Positions 27,360 through 35,728 of a DNA stretch of 64,000 nt are shown one piece after another; position 1 is the first letter of the stretch; every line of letters starts with the position of its first letter. Under the pieces are notes generated by a model. It was not told the origin of the DNA and did no database searches. It was given only the letters and a program-made list of their open reading frames with translations. This DNA comes from Bradyrhizobium sp. ISRA464 (lineage in GTDB: Bacteria > Pseudomonadota > Alphaproteobacteria > Rhizobiales > Xanthobacteraceae). Both the position numbers and the translations under genes were made by a program. The stretch covers positions 3,968,001 to 4,032,000 of the forward strand of contig NZ_CP094526.1 in NCBI RefSeq assembly GCF_029910095.1, read 5' to 3'.

Positions 27360-27911
27360 ATGGCCTATAACATCGTCACCATCGTCGGCAGCCTCCGCAA
27401 GGAGGGCTGGTCGCTCAAGATCGCCAATGCGCTGGCCAAGCTCGCGCCCGCCTCACTGCAGCTCGACGTCACGACGCTCCACGGCATTTCCTTCTTCAAC
27501 CAGGATCTCGAGGCGGCGCCGCCGGCGGACTGGCTTGCCTTCCGCGAAAAGCTGCAGAAATCGCACGGCGTGCTGTTCGTGACCCCGGAGTATAACCGCT
27601 CGATTCCCGGCGTGCTGAAGAACGCCATCGACGTCGGCTCGCGCCCCTATGGCAAGAGTTCGTTCAACGGCAAGCCGACCGGCATCATCTCCAACTCGCC
27701 GGGGCCGCTTGGCGGCGTCAGCGCGGCCAAGCACCTGCAGAACATCCTGCCGGGCATCTCGGGTCCGATCCTGCAGCAGCCGGAAATCTACCTGAACGGT
27801 GTCGGCGACGGCTTCGGCGAGAAGGGTGAACTGGTCAAGGAGTCCCTGAAGACCGTGTTGCAGCAGTACATCACGGCGTACGCGGCCCACGTCGAAGCGC
27901 ACAACAAGTAA
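27360..27911 (+). CDS. NADPH-dependent FMN reductase / NAD(P)H quinone reductase
   Basis: A 183-residue flavodoxin-like flavoprotein, ATG 27360 with GAGGAAA upstream. IVTIVGSLRKEGWSLKIANAL holds the FMN phosphate-binding loop (GSLRxxS). GVLFVTPEYNRSIPGVLKNAIDVGSRP is the signature that stacks on the isoalloxazine ring, and GGVSAAKHLQNIL completes the fold. Family members (YieF/ChrR, SsuE-like) reduce FMN, quinones or chromate and protect from oxidative stress. The substrate here is not defined. It is monocistronic, upstream of the ftsB promoter region. Confidence 0.9.
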   Translation: MAYNIVTIVGSLRKEGWSLKIANALAKLAPASLQLDVTTLHGISFFNQDLEAAPPADWLAFREKLQKSHGVLFVTPEYNRSIPGVLKNAIDVGSRPYGKSSFNGKPTGIISNSPGPLGGVSAAKHLQNILPGISGPILQQPEIYLNGVGDGFGEKGELVKESLKTVLQQYITAYAAHVEAHNK

Positions 27912-27953
27912 GCGGCCAGTAATAAGCGGCCAAGGCTGCTTTAGAGCCTGCTC

Positions 27954-27969
27954 TTAAGTGTCCATTAAC
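27954..27969 (+). promoter_or_regulatory. Full-consensus CtrA box upstream of ftsB
   Basis: TTAA (27954-27957), seven bases, then TTAAC (27965-27969) is an exact match to the CtrA consensus TTAA-N7-TTAAC. It ends 23 bases before the ftsB ATG, in a short gap after the FMN reductase gene. The closeness to the start would favour repression or a promoter with a very short leader. Confidence 0.6.
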
Positions 27970-27995
27970 ATGGCCGCCGCAAGGTGGCGGCCATG
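27969..27995 (+). promoter_or_regulatory. Hairpin that encloses the ftsB ribosome site and start codon
   Basis: CATGGCCGCC (27969-27978) and GGCGGCCATG (27986-27995) are perfect 10-base inverted repeats. The 7-base loop GCAAGGT carries the Shine-Dalgarno AAGG, and the ftsB ATG (27993-27995) ends the 3' arm. Such a fold in mRNA would hide the start codon. Confidence 0.65.
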
Positions 27996-28310
27996 GTTTC
28001 CCGCACACGACTCAAATCGATCCTGACCGGGCTCGCCCTTTACACGCTGGCGGCGCTGATGGTTGGCTATTTCGGGGTCAATGCCTATACCGGCAAGTAC
28101 GGCCTGAACGCGCGGCAGGAGCTCGATCAGGAGATCATCGCGCTGACCTCGGAGCTGGCGCGGCTGAAGAAGGAGCGCGCCGAGGGCGAGCAGCGGGTGT
28201 CGCTGTTGCGCTCGGACCGCGTCGATCCCGACATGCTGGATGAGCGCGCGCGCTTCCAGCTCGACTACGTCAATCCGCACGATCTCGTTCGGATCAACAA
28301 GCCGAACTGA
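27993..28310 (+). CDS. ftsB: Septum formation initiator, FtsB/DivIC family
   Basis: A 105-residue bitopic division protein. ATG 27993 gives MVSRTRLKS; an in-frame GTG at 27984 is less likely. A single transmembrane helix (ILTGLALYTLAALMVGYFGVNAY, about residues 10-32) is followed by a coiled coil (LNARQELDQEIIALTSELARLKKERAEGEQRVSLLR) and the C-terminal DMLDERARFQLDYVNPHDLVR, the DivIC motif. FtsB joins FtsL and FtsQ in the divisome. Placement just before pdhA is standard in rhizobia. A CtrA box and a start-codon hairpin lie immediately upstream, so its dose may be tied to the cell cycle. Confidence 0.93.
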   Translation: MVSRTRLKSILTGLALYTLAALMVGYFGVNAYTGKYGLNARQELDQEIIALTSELARLKKERAEGEQRVSLLRSDRVDPDMLDERARFQLDYVNPHDLVRINKPN

Positions 28311-28470
28311 CGCGTTCTCAAATTTCAAATTCGATCGCGTAGCATCACAAAAATGTCGTGGTGCGTTGCAGTGCGGCATAGCCAAAATTCCATCGGGCGA
28401 ACGCAATCCTTCCAAGGCGATTTGAGTTGGGTTAGAGAGGGTTCATCGACTTCTCTCATCCGGAATTGCC

Positions 28471-29490
28471 ATGGCCGCACCCAAGAAAAGCGTCGCAAAG
28501 GAATCAGGGCAGGAGAAGGCAGGTTCTCCACCGGAATTCACCAAAGAGCAGGAACTCAAGGCGCTGCGGGACATGCTGCTGATCCGGCGTTTCGAGGAGA
28601 AGGCCGGTCAGCTCTACGGCATGGGTGCGATCGGAGGCTTCTGCCATCTCTACATCGGCCAGGAGGCGGTCGTCGTCGGCATGCAGATGGCCTTGAAGCT
28701 GGGTGACGAGGTCATAACTGGGTACCGGGACCACGGTCACATGCTGGCCTGCGGCATGGAGGCCAAGGGCGTGATGGCCGAACTGACCGGACGCCGTGGC
28801 GGCTATTCCAAGGGCAAAGGCGGCTCCATGCACATGTTCAGCATGGAGAAGCACTTCTACGGCGGCCACGGCATCGTCGGTGCGCAGGTGTCGCTCGGCA
28901 CCGGGCTGGCGTTCGCCAACCGCTATCGCGGCAACGATGCCGTCAGCGTGACCTATTTCGGCGATGGCGCGGCCAACCAGGGCCAGGTCTACGAAAGCTT
29001 CAACATGGCGGAGCTGTGGAAGCTGCCGGTGATCTACGTCGTCGAAAACAACCGCTACGCGATGGGCACCTCGGTGTCACGTGCGTCCGCGCAGCAGGAT
29101 TTCTCCAAGCGCGGCGCCTCCTTCAACATTCCCGGCAAGCAGATCGACGGCATGGATGTGCGTGCGGTGAAGGCTGCCGGCGACGAGGCTGTGGCGTGGT
29201 GTCGCGGCGGCAACGGCCCCATCATCCTGGAGATGCAGACCTATCGCTACCGCGGCCACTCGATGTCCGATCCGGCGAAGTACCGGACGCGCGAGGAAGT
29301 CGAGAAGGTCCGCCACGATCAGGACCCGATCGAGCAGGTGCGCAACCGCCTGCTGGCCGGTGGTGCGGGCGAGCAGGAGCTCAAGGCGATCGACGCCGAG
29401 GTGCGCGAGATCGTCAACCAAGCCGCGGACTTCGCGCAGCACGATCCGGAGCCCGACCCGTCCGAGCTCTACACCGACGTGTACCGCTGA
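28471..29490 (+). CDS. pdhA: Pyruvate dehydrogenase E1 component, alpha subunit
   Basis: A 339-residue thiamine-diphosphate subunit of the heterotetrameric E1, which decarboxylates pyruvate and acetylates lipoyl-E2. After a polar N-terminal extension, [18 protein letters not shown] and [16 protein letters not shown] begin the fold. [31 protein letters not shown] is the ThDP/Mg motif (GDG...NN), and [20 protein letters not shown] is the conserved phosphorylation-loop region. It is the first gene of pdhA-pdhB-DUF-pdhC-small ORF-lpd. The 160-base gap after ftsB is the likely promoter region. Confidence 0.97.
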   Translation: MAAPKKSVAKESGQEKAGSPPEFTKEQELKALRDMLLIRRFEEKAGQLYGMGAIGGFCHLYIGQEAVVVGMQMALKLGDEVITGYRDHGHMLACGMEAKGVMAELTGRRGGYSKGKGGSMHMFSMEKHFYGGHGIVGAQVSLGTGLAFANRYRGNDAVSVTYFGDGAANQGQVYESFNMAELWKLPVIYVVENNRYAMGTSVSRASAQQDFSKRGASFNIPGKQIDGMDVRAVKAAGDEAVAWCRGGNGPIILEMQTYRYRGHSMSDPAKYRTREEVEKVRHDQDPIEQVRNRLLAGGAGEQELKAIDAEVREIVNQAADFAQHDPEPDPSELYTDVYR

Positions 29491-29536
29491 TCCCACCCGC
29501 GCAGAAGAACCTTCAAGACCGATTTCGGGAGCCGAT

Positions 29537-30940
29537 ATGCCCATTCAAGTGCTGATGCCTGCGCTGTCGCCCACCATGGAGAAGGGCAACCTTGCCAAAT
29601 GGCTGAAAAAGGAAGGCGAGACCATCAAGTCCGGCGATGTCATCGCCGAGATCGAGACCGACAAGGCGACCATGGAGGTCGAGGCCACCGATGAGGGCAC
29701 GCTCGGCAAGATCCTGATCCCGGAAGGCACCGCCGACGTCGCGGTGAATACGCCGATCGCCACCATCCTGGCCGACGGCGAAAGCGCCGCCGATCTTGCC
29801 AAGGCGCCGGCCGCGGCGGCGCCGCAGCAGAAGGCCGCTGAATCGGCTCCGCCGGCGGAAGCCAAGGCGGAAGCGCCGCAGCCCAAGCCCGAGGCGAAGG
29901 CGCCGGCCGCACCCGCCACCGAAGCGCCGCCCGATCTCGAGATCCCGGCAGGCACCGAGATGATCACGCAGACCATCCGTGAAGCGCTGCGCGATGCGAT
30001 GGCCGAGGAGATGCGGCGTGACGGCGACGTCTTCATCATGGGCGAGGAGGTCGCGGAATATCAGGGCGCCTACAAGGTGACCCAGGGCCTGCTGCAGGAA
30101 TTCGGCGCGCGGCGCGTGATCGATACGCCGATCACCGAGCACGGCTTTGCCGGCGTCGGCATCGGCGCGGCGATGGCCGGGCTGAAGCCGATCGTCGAAT
30201 TCATGACCTGGAATTTCGCCATGCAGGCGATGGACCAGATCATCAACTCCGCCGGCAAGACGCTGTATATGTCCGGCGGACAGATGGGCTGCTCGATCGT
30301 GTTCCGCGGCCCGAATGGCGCCGCTGCCCGCGTCGCCGCCCAGCACAGCCAGGACTACGCCGCCTGGTATTCGCAGATCCCTGGCCTCAAGGTGATCGCG
30401 CCGTATTCGGCCGCTGACTACAAGGGCCTGCTCAAGGCCGCGATCCGCGATCCCAATCCTGTGATCTTCCTCGAGAACGAGGTGCTGTACGGTCACACCG
30501 GCGAGGTGCCGAAGCTGCCCGACTTCGTGGTGCCGATCGGCAAGGCGCGGATTGCGCGCGCCGGCAAGGACGTCACCATCATCTCCTGGGCGATGGGCAT
30601 GTCGTATGCGCTGAAGGCCGCCGATGAGCTCGCCAAGGAAGGCATTGAGGCCGAGGTCGTCGATCTCCGCACCATCCGCCCGATGGACACCGAAACCATC
30701 GTCGCGTCGGTGAAGAAGACCGGGCGCGCGGTGACGGTGGAGGAGGGCTGGCAGCAGAGCGGCGTCGGTGCCGAGGTTGCCGCGCGGATCATGGAGCACG
30801 CCTTCGACTACCTGGATGCGCCGGTTGCGCGCGTCTCCGGCAAGGATGTGCCGATGCCCTATGCGGCGAATTTGGAAAAGCTCGCTCTTCCCTCCGTCGC
30901 CGAGGTGGTCGAGGCCGCCAAGGCCGTGTCCTATCGGTAA
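29537..30940 (+). CDS. pdhB: Pyruvate dehydrogenase E1 component, beta subunit with N-terminal lipoyl domain
   Basis: A 467-residue protein. The first 80 residues are a biotinyl/lipoyl domain ([19 protein letters not shown], lipoyl lysine 43 in ETDKATME), then an Ala/Pro/Glu linker (about 85-140), then the E1-beta transketolase-like domain ([58 protein letters not shown]) and the C-terminal transketolase domain ([15 protein letters not shown]). E1-beta with its own lipoyl domain is an alphaproteobacterial trait; it nearly duplicates the lipoyl domain of pdhC three genes on. ATG 29537 is chosen over an upstream frame extension. Confidence 0.97.
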   Translation: MPIQVLMPALSPTMEKGNLAKWLKKEGETIKSGDVIAEIETDKATMEVEATDEGTLGKILIPEGTADVAVNTPIATILADGESAADLAKAPAAAAPQQKAAESAPPAEAKAEAPQPKPEAKAPAAPATEAPPDLEIPAGTEMITQTIREALRDAMAEEMRRDGDVFIMGEEVAEYQGAYKVTQGLLQEFGARRVIDTPITEHGFAGVGIGAAMAGLKPIVEFMTWNFAMQAMDQIINSAGKTLYMSGGQMGCSIVFRGPNGAAARVAAQHSQDYAAWYSQIPGLKVIAPYSAADYKGLLKAAIRDPNPVIFLENEVLYGHTGEVPKLPDFVVPIGKARIARAGKDVTIISWAMGMSYALKAADELAKEGIEAEVVDLRTIRPMDTETIVASVKKTGRAVTVEEGWQQSGVGAEVAARIMEHAFDYLDAPVARVSGKDVPMPYAANLEKLALPSVAEVVEAAKAVSYR

Positions 30941-30947
30941 CAAGCCC

Positions 30948-31253
30948 ATGGCCGGTCCCAAGGAGCAGCCGCTGCCGCCTGACGTGATGGACCGCGACGA
31001 CGCCGTCGAGGTGCTGCGCGCCTTCGTCGTCGACGGCGGCTTGTCGATCGCGTTCCAGCGCGCCTTCGAGGAGCCGGACATGTGGGGGCTGATGCTCGTC
31101 GACATCGCCCGCCACGCTGCGCGCGCCTATTCGCGCGAGAGCGGATACACCGAGGACGAGGCGCTCGCGCGCATCGTCGAGATGTTCGAAGCCGAAATCG
31201 CCCGGCCGACCGACATGGGCCAAACCAAACCGCGGTCGCAACAAGGTCACTGA
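30948..31253 (+). CDS. DUF5076 domain protein within the PDH operon
   Basis: A 101-residue soluble acidic protein beginning at ATG 30948, 7 bases after pdhB and ending 2 bases before pdhC. The sequence [36 protein letters not shown] and the middle part [31 protein letters not shown] match a small uncharacterised family found between E1-beta and E2 genes in Bradyrhizobium relatives. No catalytic motif or membrane segment is visible. Tight spacing suggests co-translation with the complex and possibly an assembly or regulatory role, which is inference only. Confidence 0.85.
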   Translation: MAGPKEQPLPPDVMDRDDAVEVLRAFVVDGGLSIAFQRAFEEPDMWGLMLVDIARHAARAYSRESGYTEDEALARIVEMFEAEIARPTDMGQTKPRSQQGH

Positions 31254-31255
31254 CA

Positions 31256-32611
31256 ATGCCGATCAATATTCTCATGCCCGCGCTGTCGCCCACGATGGAA
31301 AAGGGCAACCTCGCCAAGTGGCTCAAGAAAGAGGGCGACAAGGTCAAGTCCGGCGACGTGATCGCGGAGATCGAGACCGACAAGGCGACGATGGAGGTCG
31401 AGGCGGTCGACGAAGGCACGATCGCGAAGATCCTGGTGCCCGAGGGGACGCAGGACGTGCCGGTCAACGACGTCATCGCCGTGCTGGCCGGCGATGGCGA
31501 GGATGTGAAGGCGGCGGCCAGCGCCGGTGCGGGTGCTGCGCCGGCACCGAAGCCAGCCGAGGCTCCGAAGCCCGCGGCTGCGCCGGCGCCGGCTCCCGCG
31601 CCGGCGGCTTCACCCAAGCCGGCAGCGGCGCCTGCGCCGGCGCCCCAGGCTGCCGCTGCTCCGGCCGCGCAGGTCAATGGTCACGCCCGTATCTTCTCCT
31701 CGCCCTTGGCGCGCCGTCTCGCCAAGGACGCCGGCATTGATCTCGCGCGCATCACCGGGACAGGCCCGCATGGCCGCGTGATCGCGCGCGACGTCGAGGA
31801 GGCCAAGTCCGGCAAGGGTCTGAAGGCACCGGCGGCTGCGCCTGGTGCTGCACCCAGCATCGCGCCGTCGATGTCGGACAAGCAGATCCTCGCGCTGTTC
31901 GAGCCGGGCTCCTACGACGTGGTGCCGCATGACGGCATGCGCCGCACCATCGCGCAGCGCCTGACGGCCTCGGTGCAGAACGTCCCGCACTTCTACCTCA
32001 CGATCGACTGCGATATCGGCAAGTTGCTCGTCGCGCGCGAGGAGATCAACGCATCAGCGCCGAAGGACAAGGAGAAGAAGCCGCTCTACAAGCTCTCGGT
32101 CAACGATTTCGTCATCAAGGCGATGGCGGTCGCACTGCAGAAGATCCCAAACTGCAATGTGAGTTGGACCGAGAGTGGCATGCTCAAGCACAAGCATTCC
32201 GACGTCGGCGTTGCAGTTGCGATGCCGGGCGGCCTGATCACGCCGATCATCCGCAAGGCGGAGACCAAGACGCTGTCGACCATCTCCAACGAGATGAAGG
32301 ATTTCGCCACTCGCGCCCGCAGCCGCAAGCTAAAGCCGGAAGAATACCAGGGCGGCACCACGGCGGTATCTAACCTCGGCATGTACGGCATCAACCACTT
32401 CACCGCGGTGATCAATCCGCCGCACGCGACGATCCTCGCGGTCGGCACGTCAGAGGAGCGCCCGGTGGTGCGCGGCGGCAAGATCGAGATCGCGCATATG
32501 ATGAGCGTGACGCTGTCGTGCGATCACCGCGCGATCGACGGTGCGCTCGGCGCCGAGCTGATCGGCGCCTTCAAGCAGCTGATCGAGAACCCCGTGATGA
32601 TGATGGTGTGA
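31256..32611 (+). CDS. pdhC: Dihydrolipoamide acetyltransferase (PDH E2 component)
   Basis: A 451-residue core enzyme of the pyruvate dehydrogenase complex, moving acetyl groups to CoA. It has one lipoyl domain (lysine 43 in ETDKATME), a long Ala/Pro linker (about 85-140), a peripheral subunit-binding domain ([37 protein letters not shown], about 142-180), a second linker and the catalytic domain (about 220-451) with [19 protein letters not shown] and the active-site [15 protein letters not shown]. Length is normal. It lies between the DUF5076 gene and a 58-residue membrane protein gene. Confidence 0.97.
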   Translation: MPINILMPALSPTMEKGNLAKWLKKEGDKVKSGDVIAEIETDKATMEVEAVDEGTIAKILVPEGTQDVPVNDVIAVLAGDGEDVKAAASAGAGAAPAPKPAEAPKPAAAPAPAPAPAASPKPAAAPAPAPQAAAAPAAQVNGHARIFSSPLARRLAKDAGIDLARITGTGPHGRVIARDVEEAKSGKGLKAPAAAPGAAPSIAPSMSDKQILALFEPGSYDVVPHDGMRRTIAQRLTASVQNVPHFYLTIDCDIGKLLVAREEINASAPKDKEKKPLYKLSVNDFVIKAMAVALQKIPNCNVSWTESGMLKHKHSDVGVAVAMPGGLITPIIRKAETKTLSTISNEMKDFATRARSRKLKPEEYQGGTTAVSNLGMYGINHFTAVINPPHATILAVGTSEERPVVRGGKIEIAHMMSVTLSCDHRAIDGALGAELIGAFKQLIENPVMMMV

Positions 32612-32623
32612 TGAGCAGCGGCC

Positions 32624-32800
32624 ATGTACGTGATCTACGGTCCGTACGTCATGCTCGCCGTCCTCGCCATCGCTTCGATTGTTTCCGTTCACCGTGACCT
32701 CGTATCCACGACCCAATTCAGGATCATGATCATCGGCGCGGGCGTGCTCGCGCTGGTGTGGAGCGCGTTTCTGGGCGCAGTTTGGCTGGAGTATAGATAA
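32624..32800 (+). CDS. Small two-helix membrane protein coupled to lpd
   Basis: A 58-residue open frame from ATG 32624 to TAA 32798-32800, 12 bases after pdhC; the A of its stop codon is the first base of the lpd ATG (TAATG). The product has two hydrophobic segments, YGPYVMLAVLAIASIVSV and IMIIGAGVLALVWSAFLGAVW, separated by the polar stretch HRDLVSTTQFR, and ends LEYR. No known family was recognised. The tight coupling on both sides, intact frame and codon usage like its neighbours argue for a real gene. It could tether the complex to the membrane or simply couple translation. Confidence 0.65.
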   Translation: MYVIYGPYVMLAVLAIASIVSVHRDLVSTTQFRIMIIGAGVLALVWSAFLGAVWLEYR

Positions 32801-34221
32801 TGGCCGACACATCTTTCGACGTCATCATCATCGGCTCCGGCCCCGGCGGCTATGTGACGGCGATCCGCGCCGCGCAGCTCGGTTTCAAGACCGCGATCGT
32901 CGAGAAGTCTTATCTCGGCGGCATCTGCCTGAACTGGGGTTGCATCCCGACCAAGGCGCTGCTGCGCTCGGCGGAAATCTTCCACTACATGCAGCACGCC
33001 AAGGATTACGGGCTGTCGGCGGAGAAGATCTCCTACGATCCGAAGGCCGTGGTGCAGCGCTCGCGCGGGGTCTCAAAGCGTCTCAATGACGGCGTCGGCT
33101 TCCTGATGAAGAAGAACAAGGTCACGGTGATCTGGGGCGAGGCCACGATTGATGCGCCCGGCAAGATCACGGTGAAGAAGTCGGCAGTCGAGGCGCCGAA
33201 GGGCGCCAGCGGCGAGGGCACTTATCAGGCCAAGCACATCATTGTTGCGACCGGCGCGCGGCCGCGCGTGCTGCCCGGGCTCGAGCCGGACAAGAAGCTG
33301 GTCTGGACCTATTTCGAGGCGATGGTGCCGGAGCGGATGCCGAAGTCGCTGCTGGTGGTCGGCTCGGGCGCGATCGGCATCGAGTTCGCCTCGTTCTTCC
33401 ACACCATGGGCGCCGACGTCACCGTGGTCGAGGTGCTGCCGCAGATCCTGCCCGTCGAGGACGCCGAGATCGCCGGCGTCGCGCGCAAGCGCTTCGAGAA
33501 GCAGGGCATCAGGATCATGACCTCGACCAAGGTCACGAAGCTCGAGAAGAAGGCCGACAGCGTGGTTGCGACCATCGACGACGGCAAGGGCCAGCCGCAG
33601 ACCAAGGAGTTCGAGCGGGTGATTTCCGCGGTCGGCGTGGTCGGCAATATCGAAAATCTTGGGTTGGAGAAGCTCGGGGTGAAGACCGACCGCGGCTCCA
33701 TCGTGATCGACGGCCTCGGCAAGACCAACATCCCCGGCATCTACGCGATCGGCGACGTCGCGGGGCCCCCGATGCTCGCGCACAAGGCCGAGCATGAGGG
33801 CGTGATCTGCGTCGAGGCGATCAAGGGCCTGCATCCGCACCCGATGGACAAATTGATGATCCCGGGTTGCACCTACTGCAACCCGCAGGTCGCCTCCGTC
33901 GGCCTGACCGAGGCCAAGGCGAAGGAGGGTGGCCGCGAGATCCGCGTCGGCCGCTTCCCCTTTGTCGGCAACGGCAAGGCGATCGCGCTCGGCGAGGACC
34001 AAGGCCTCGTCAAGGTGGTGTTCGACAAGAAGACCGGACAGTTGCTCGGCGCCCACATGATCGGCGCCGAGGTCACGGAACTGATCCAGGGCTATGTCGT
34101 CGCGATGAACCTGGAGACCACGGAAGAGGAACTGATGCACACCGTGTTCCCGCATCCGACATTGTCCGAAATGATGAAGGAAGCGGTGCTCGACGCCTAC
34201 GGGCGGGTGCTGAATATTTGA
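32800..34221 (+). CDS. lpdA: Dihydrolipoyl dehydrogenase (PDH E3 component)
   Basis: A 473-residue flavoprotein reoxidising dihydrolipoamide with NAD+. FAD-binding IIGSGPGGYVTAIRAAQLG is followed by the redox disulfide GGICLNWGCIPTKA (Cys43 and Cys48). The NAD-binding site LLVVGSGAIGIEFASFFHTMGADVTVVE, the second FAD motif (IYAIGDVAGPPMLAHKAEHEG) and the C-terminal HTVFPHPTLSEMMKEA with the catalytic His-Glu pair are all intact. Its ATG overlaps the stop of the small membrane protein by one base. The protein may be shared with other 2-oxoacid complexes. A dispersed repeat follows 30 bases after the stop. Confidence 0.98.
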   Translation: MADTSFDVIIIGSGPGGYVTAIRAAQLGFKTAIVEKSYLGGICLNWGCIPTKALLRSAEIFHYMQHAKDYGLSAEKISYDPKAVVQRSRGVSKRLNDGVGFLMKKNKVTVIWGEATIDAPGKITVKKSAVEAPKGASGEGTYQAKHIIVATGARPRVLPGLEPDKKLVWTYFEAMVPERMPKSLLVVGSGAIGIEFASFFHTMGADVTVVEVLPQILPVEDAEIAGVARKRFEKQGIRIMTSTKVTKLEKKADSVVATIDDGKGQPQTKEFERVISAVGVVGNIENLGLEKLGVKTDRGSIVIDGLGKTNIPGIYAIGDVAGPPMLAHKAEHEGVICVEAIKGLHPHPMDKLMIPGCTYCNPQVASVGLTEAKAKEGGREIRVGRFPFVGNGKAIALGEDQGLVKVVFDKKTGQLLGAHMIGAEVTELIQGYVVAMNLETTEEELMHTVFPHPTLSEMMKEAVLDAYGRVLNI

Positions 34222-34251
34222 CGGGCGGCGAGCGCGAACCGTTCGCTCGTA

Positions 34252-34370
34252 GTCCCGTCATCCTGAGGCGCTCGCGCAGCGAGCCTCGAAGGATGGACGG
34301 CCCAGATCGAACAGCGGGGCTCGTCGCCCTTCGAGGCGGCCGCTTTGCGGCCTCCTAAGGGTGACGGGAC
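34252..34370. repeat. 119-base dispersed repeat between lpd and the threonine-synthase-like gene
   Basis: The outer ends GTCCCGTCATCCTGAGG and CCTCCTAAGGGTGACGGGAC are imperfect inverted repeats. Inside are GCTCGCGCAGCGAGC (perfect small hairpin) and CGAGGCGGCCGCTTTGCGGCCTC. The form cctgaggcgctcgcgcagcgagcctcgaagg is a common bradyrhizobial intergenic repeat. It may mark the 3' end of the PDH operon. Confidence 0.65.
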
Positions 34371-34409
34371 CGGCAGCGGTGACCACAAGAGCAAGAAAGA
34401 GCGCATCTC

Positions 34410-35651
34410 GTGAAAGACAACGACAACCTCACCATCGAACGCCCCACCTTCGTCACCCATCTCGAATGCGCGATGGAGGGCGATCACTATCCGGCGGACC
34501 AGGTGCACAACCTGTCCAAGGCCGGCAAGCCGCTCTTGGTGCGCTATGACCTCGCTGGCGTGAAGAAGGCGCTAACCAAGGACGCGCTGGCGCAGCGTCC
34601 GGCCGACATGTGGCGCTATCGCGAGTTGCTGCCGGTGCGCAAATGCAAGGACATCGTCAGCCTCGGCGAGGTCACGACGCCGCTGATCCGCCTGCCGAAG
34701 CTTGGTGCGAAACTTGGCGGCGGCGAGATCATCGTCAAGGACGAGGGGCGGCTGCCGACCGGATCGTTCAAGGCGCGCGGCCTGGTGATGGCGGTGTCGA
34801 TGGGCAAGGCGCTTGGCATCAAGCACATGGCGATGCCGACCAACGGCAATGCCGGCGCGGCGCTTGCGGCCTATGCGACCTCCTGCGGCATCAAGACCAC
34901 GATCTTCTGCCCGGCCGACACGCCGGAAGTGAATGTCAGCGAGATCGAGCTGCAGGGCGCGACCGTCTACCGTGTCAACGGCTATATCGACGACTGCGGC
35001 AAGATCGTCGGCGAGGGCAAGGCCAAGGTCGGCTGGTTCGACACCTCGACGTTGAAGGAGCCTTACCGGATCGAAGGCAAGAAGACGATGGGCCTCGAGC
35101 TCGCCGAGCAGCTCGGCTGGGAGGTGCCGGACGTGATCTTCTATCCGACCGGCGGCGGCACTGGCCTGATCGGTATGTGGAAGGCGTTCGACGAGCTCGA
35201 GAAGATCGGCTTCATCGGCTCGAAGCGCCCGCGCATGGTCGCGGTGCAGGCGTCCGGCTGCGCGCCGATGGTGCGCGCCTATGAGGCGGGTACCGAACAT
35301 GCGGCGCGCTGGGAAGATGCGCACACCATCGCCTCCGGCATCCGCGTGCCGCAGGCGATCGGCGACTTCCTGATCCTCCGCGCGGTGCGCGAGAGCAAGG
35401 GTTTTGCGATTGCCGTCGACGACGACAAGATCTCCGCCGCGCTTAACGAGGTCGCGCGCGAGGAAGGCCTGCTGCTGTGCCCCGAGGGGGCCGCGACTTA
35501 CGCTGCCTACAAGCAGAGCCTCGCCGATGGCCGCGTGACCAAGAATGATCGCGTGATGCTGTTCAACTGCGCGAGCGGCCTGAAATATCCGTTGCCGCCG
35601 GTCACCCGGACGCTGGATCGGCACAAGCCGATCGACTTCTCGCAGTTCTGA
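34410..35651 (+). CDS. Threonine synthase-like PLP enzyme (fold type II)
   Basis: A 413-residue protein starting at GTG 34410. The PLP lysine is in GRLPTGSFKARG, the phosphate cradle in YPTGGGTGLIGMW, and substrate residues in MPTNGNAGAALAAY. The overall order and the C-terminal GLLLCPEGAATYAAYKQS fit the threonine synthase family, which converts O-phosphohomoserine to threonine. The N-terminal segment (THLECAMEGDHYPADQVHNLSKAGKPLLVRYDL) aligns with the zinc-ribbon seen in many members but keeps only one of its cysteines. Activity on related hydroxy-amino acids cannot be excluded. No homoserine kinase or dehydrogenase gene lies nearby. Confidence 0.85.
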   Translation: MKDNDNLTIERPTFVTHLECAMEGDHYPADQVHNLSKAGKPLLVRYDLAGVKKALTKDALAQRPADMWRYRELLPVRKCKDIVSLGEVTTPLIRLPKLGAKLGGGEIIVKDEGRLPTGSFKARGLVMAVSMGKALGIKHMAMPTNGNAGAALAAYATSCGIKTTIFCPADTPEVNVSEIELQGATVYRVNGYIDDCGKIVGEGKAKVGWFDTSTLKEPYRIEGKKTMGLELAEQLGWEVPDVIFYPTGGGTGLIGMWKAFDELEKIGFIGSKRPRMVAVQASGCAPMVRAYEAGTEHAARWEDAHTIASGIRVPQAIGDFLILRAVRESKGFAIAVDDDKISAALNEVAREEGLLLCPEGAATYAAYKQSLADGRVTKNDRVMLFNCASGLKYPLPPVTRTLDRHKPIDFSQF

Positions 35652-35728
35652 CGCATCATCCGAAGGGCCATCTTGTCGAAAGGTGGCCCTTCTAAAATGA
35701 TGGAACGAAGAAGATCAGGGAGAACGCG

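Noticed and set aside
27970..28026. Eighteen-codon ORF starting at the ATG in the 5' arm of the ftsB hairpin
   Set aside because: No ribosome site, out of frame with ftsB and produced by the palindrome itself. Kept only as a note in the hairpin finding.
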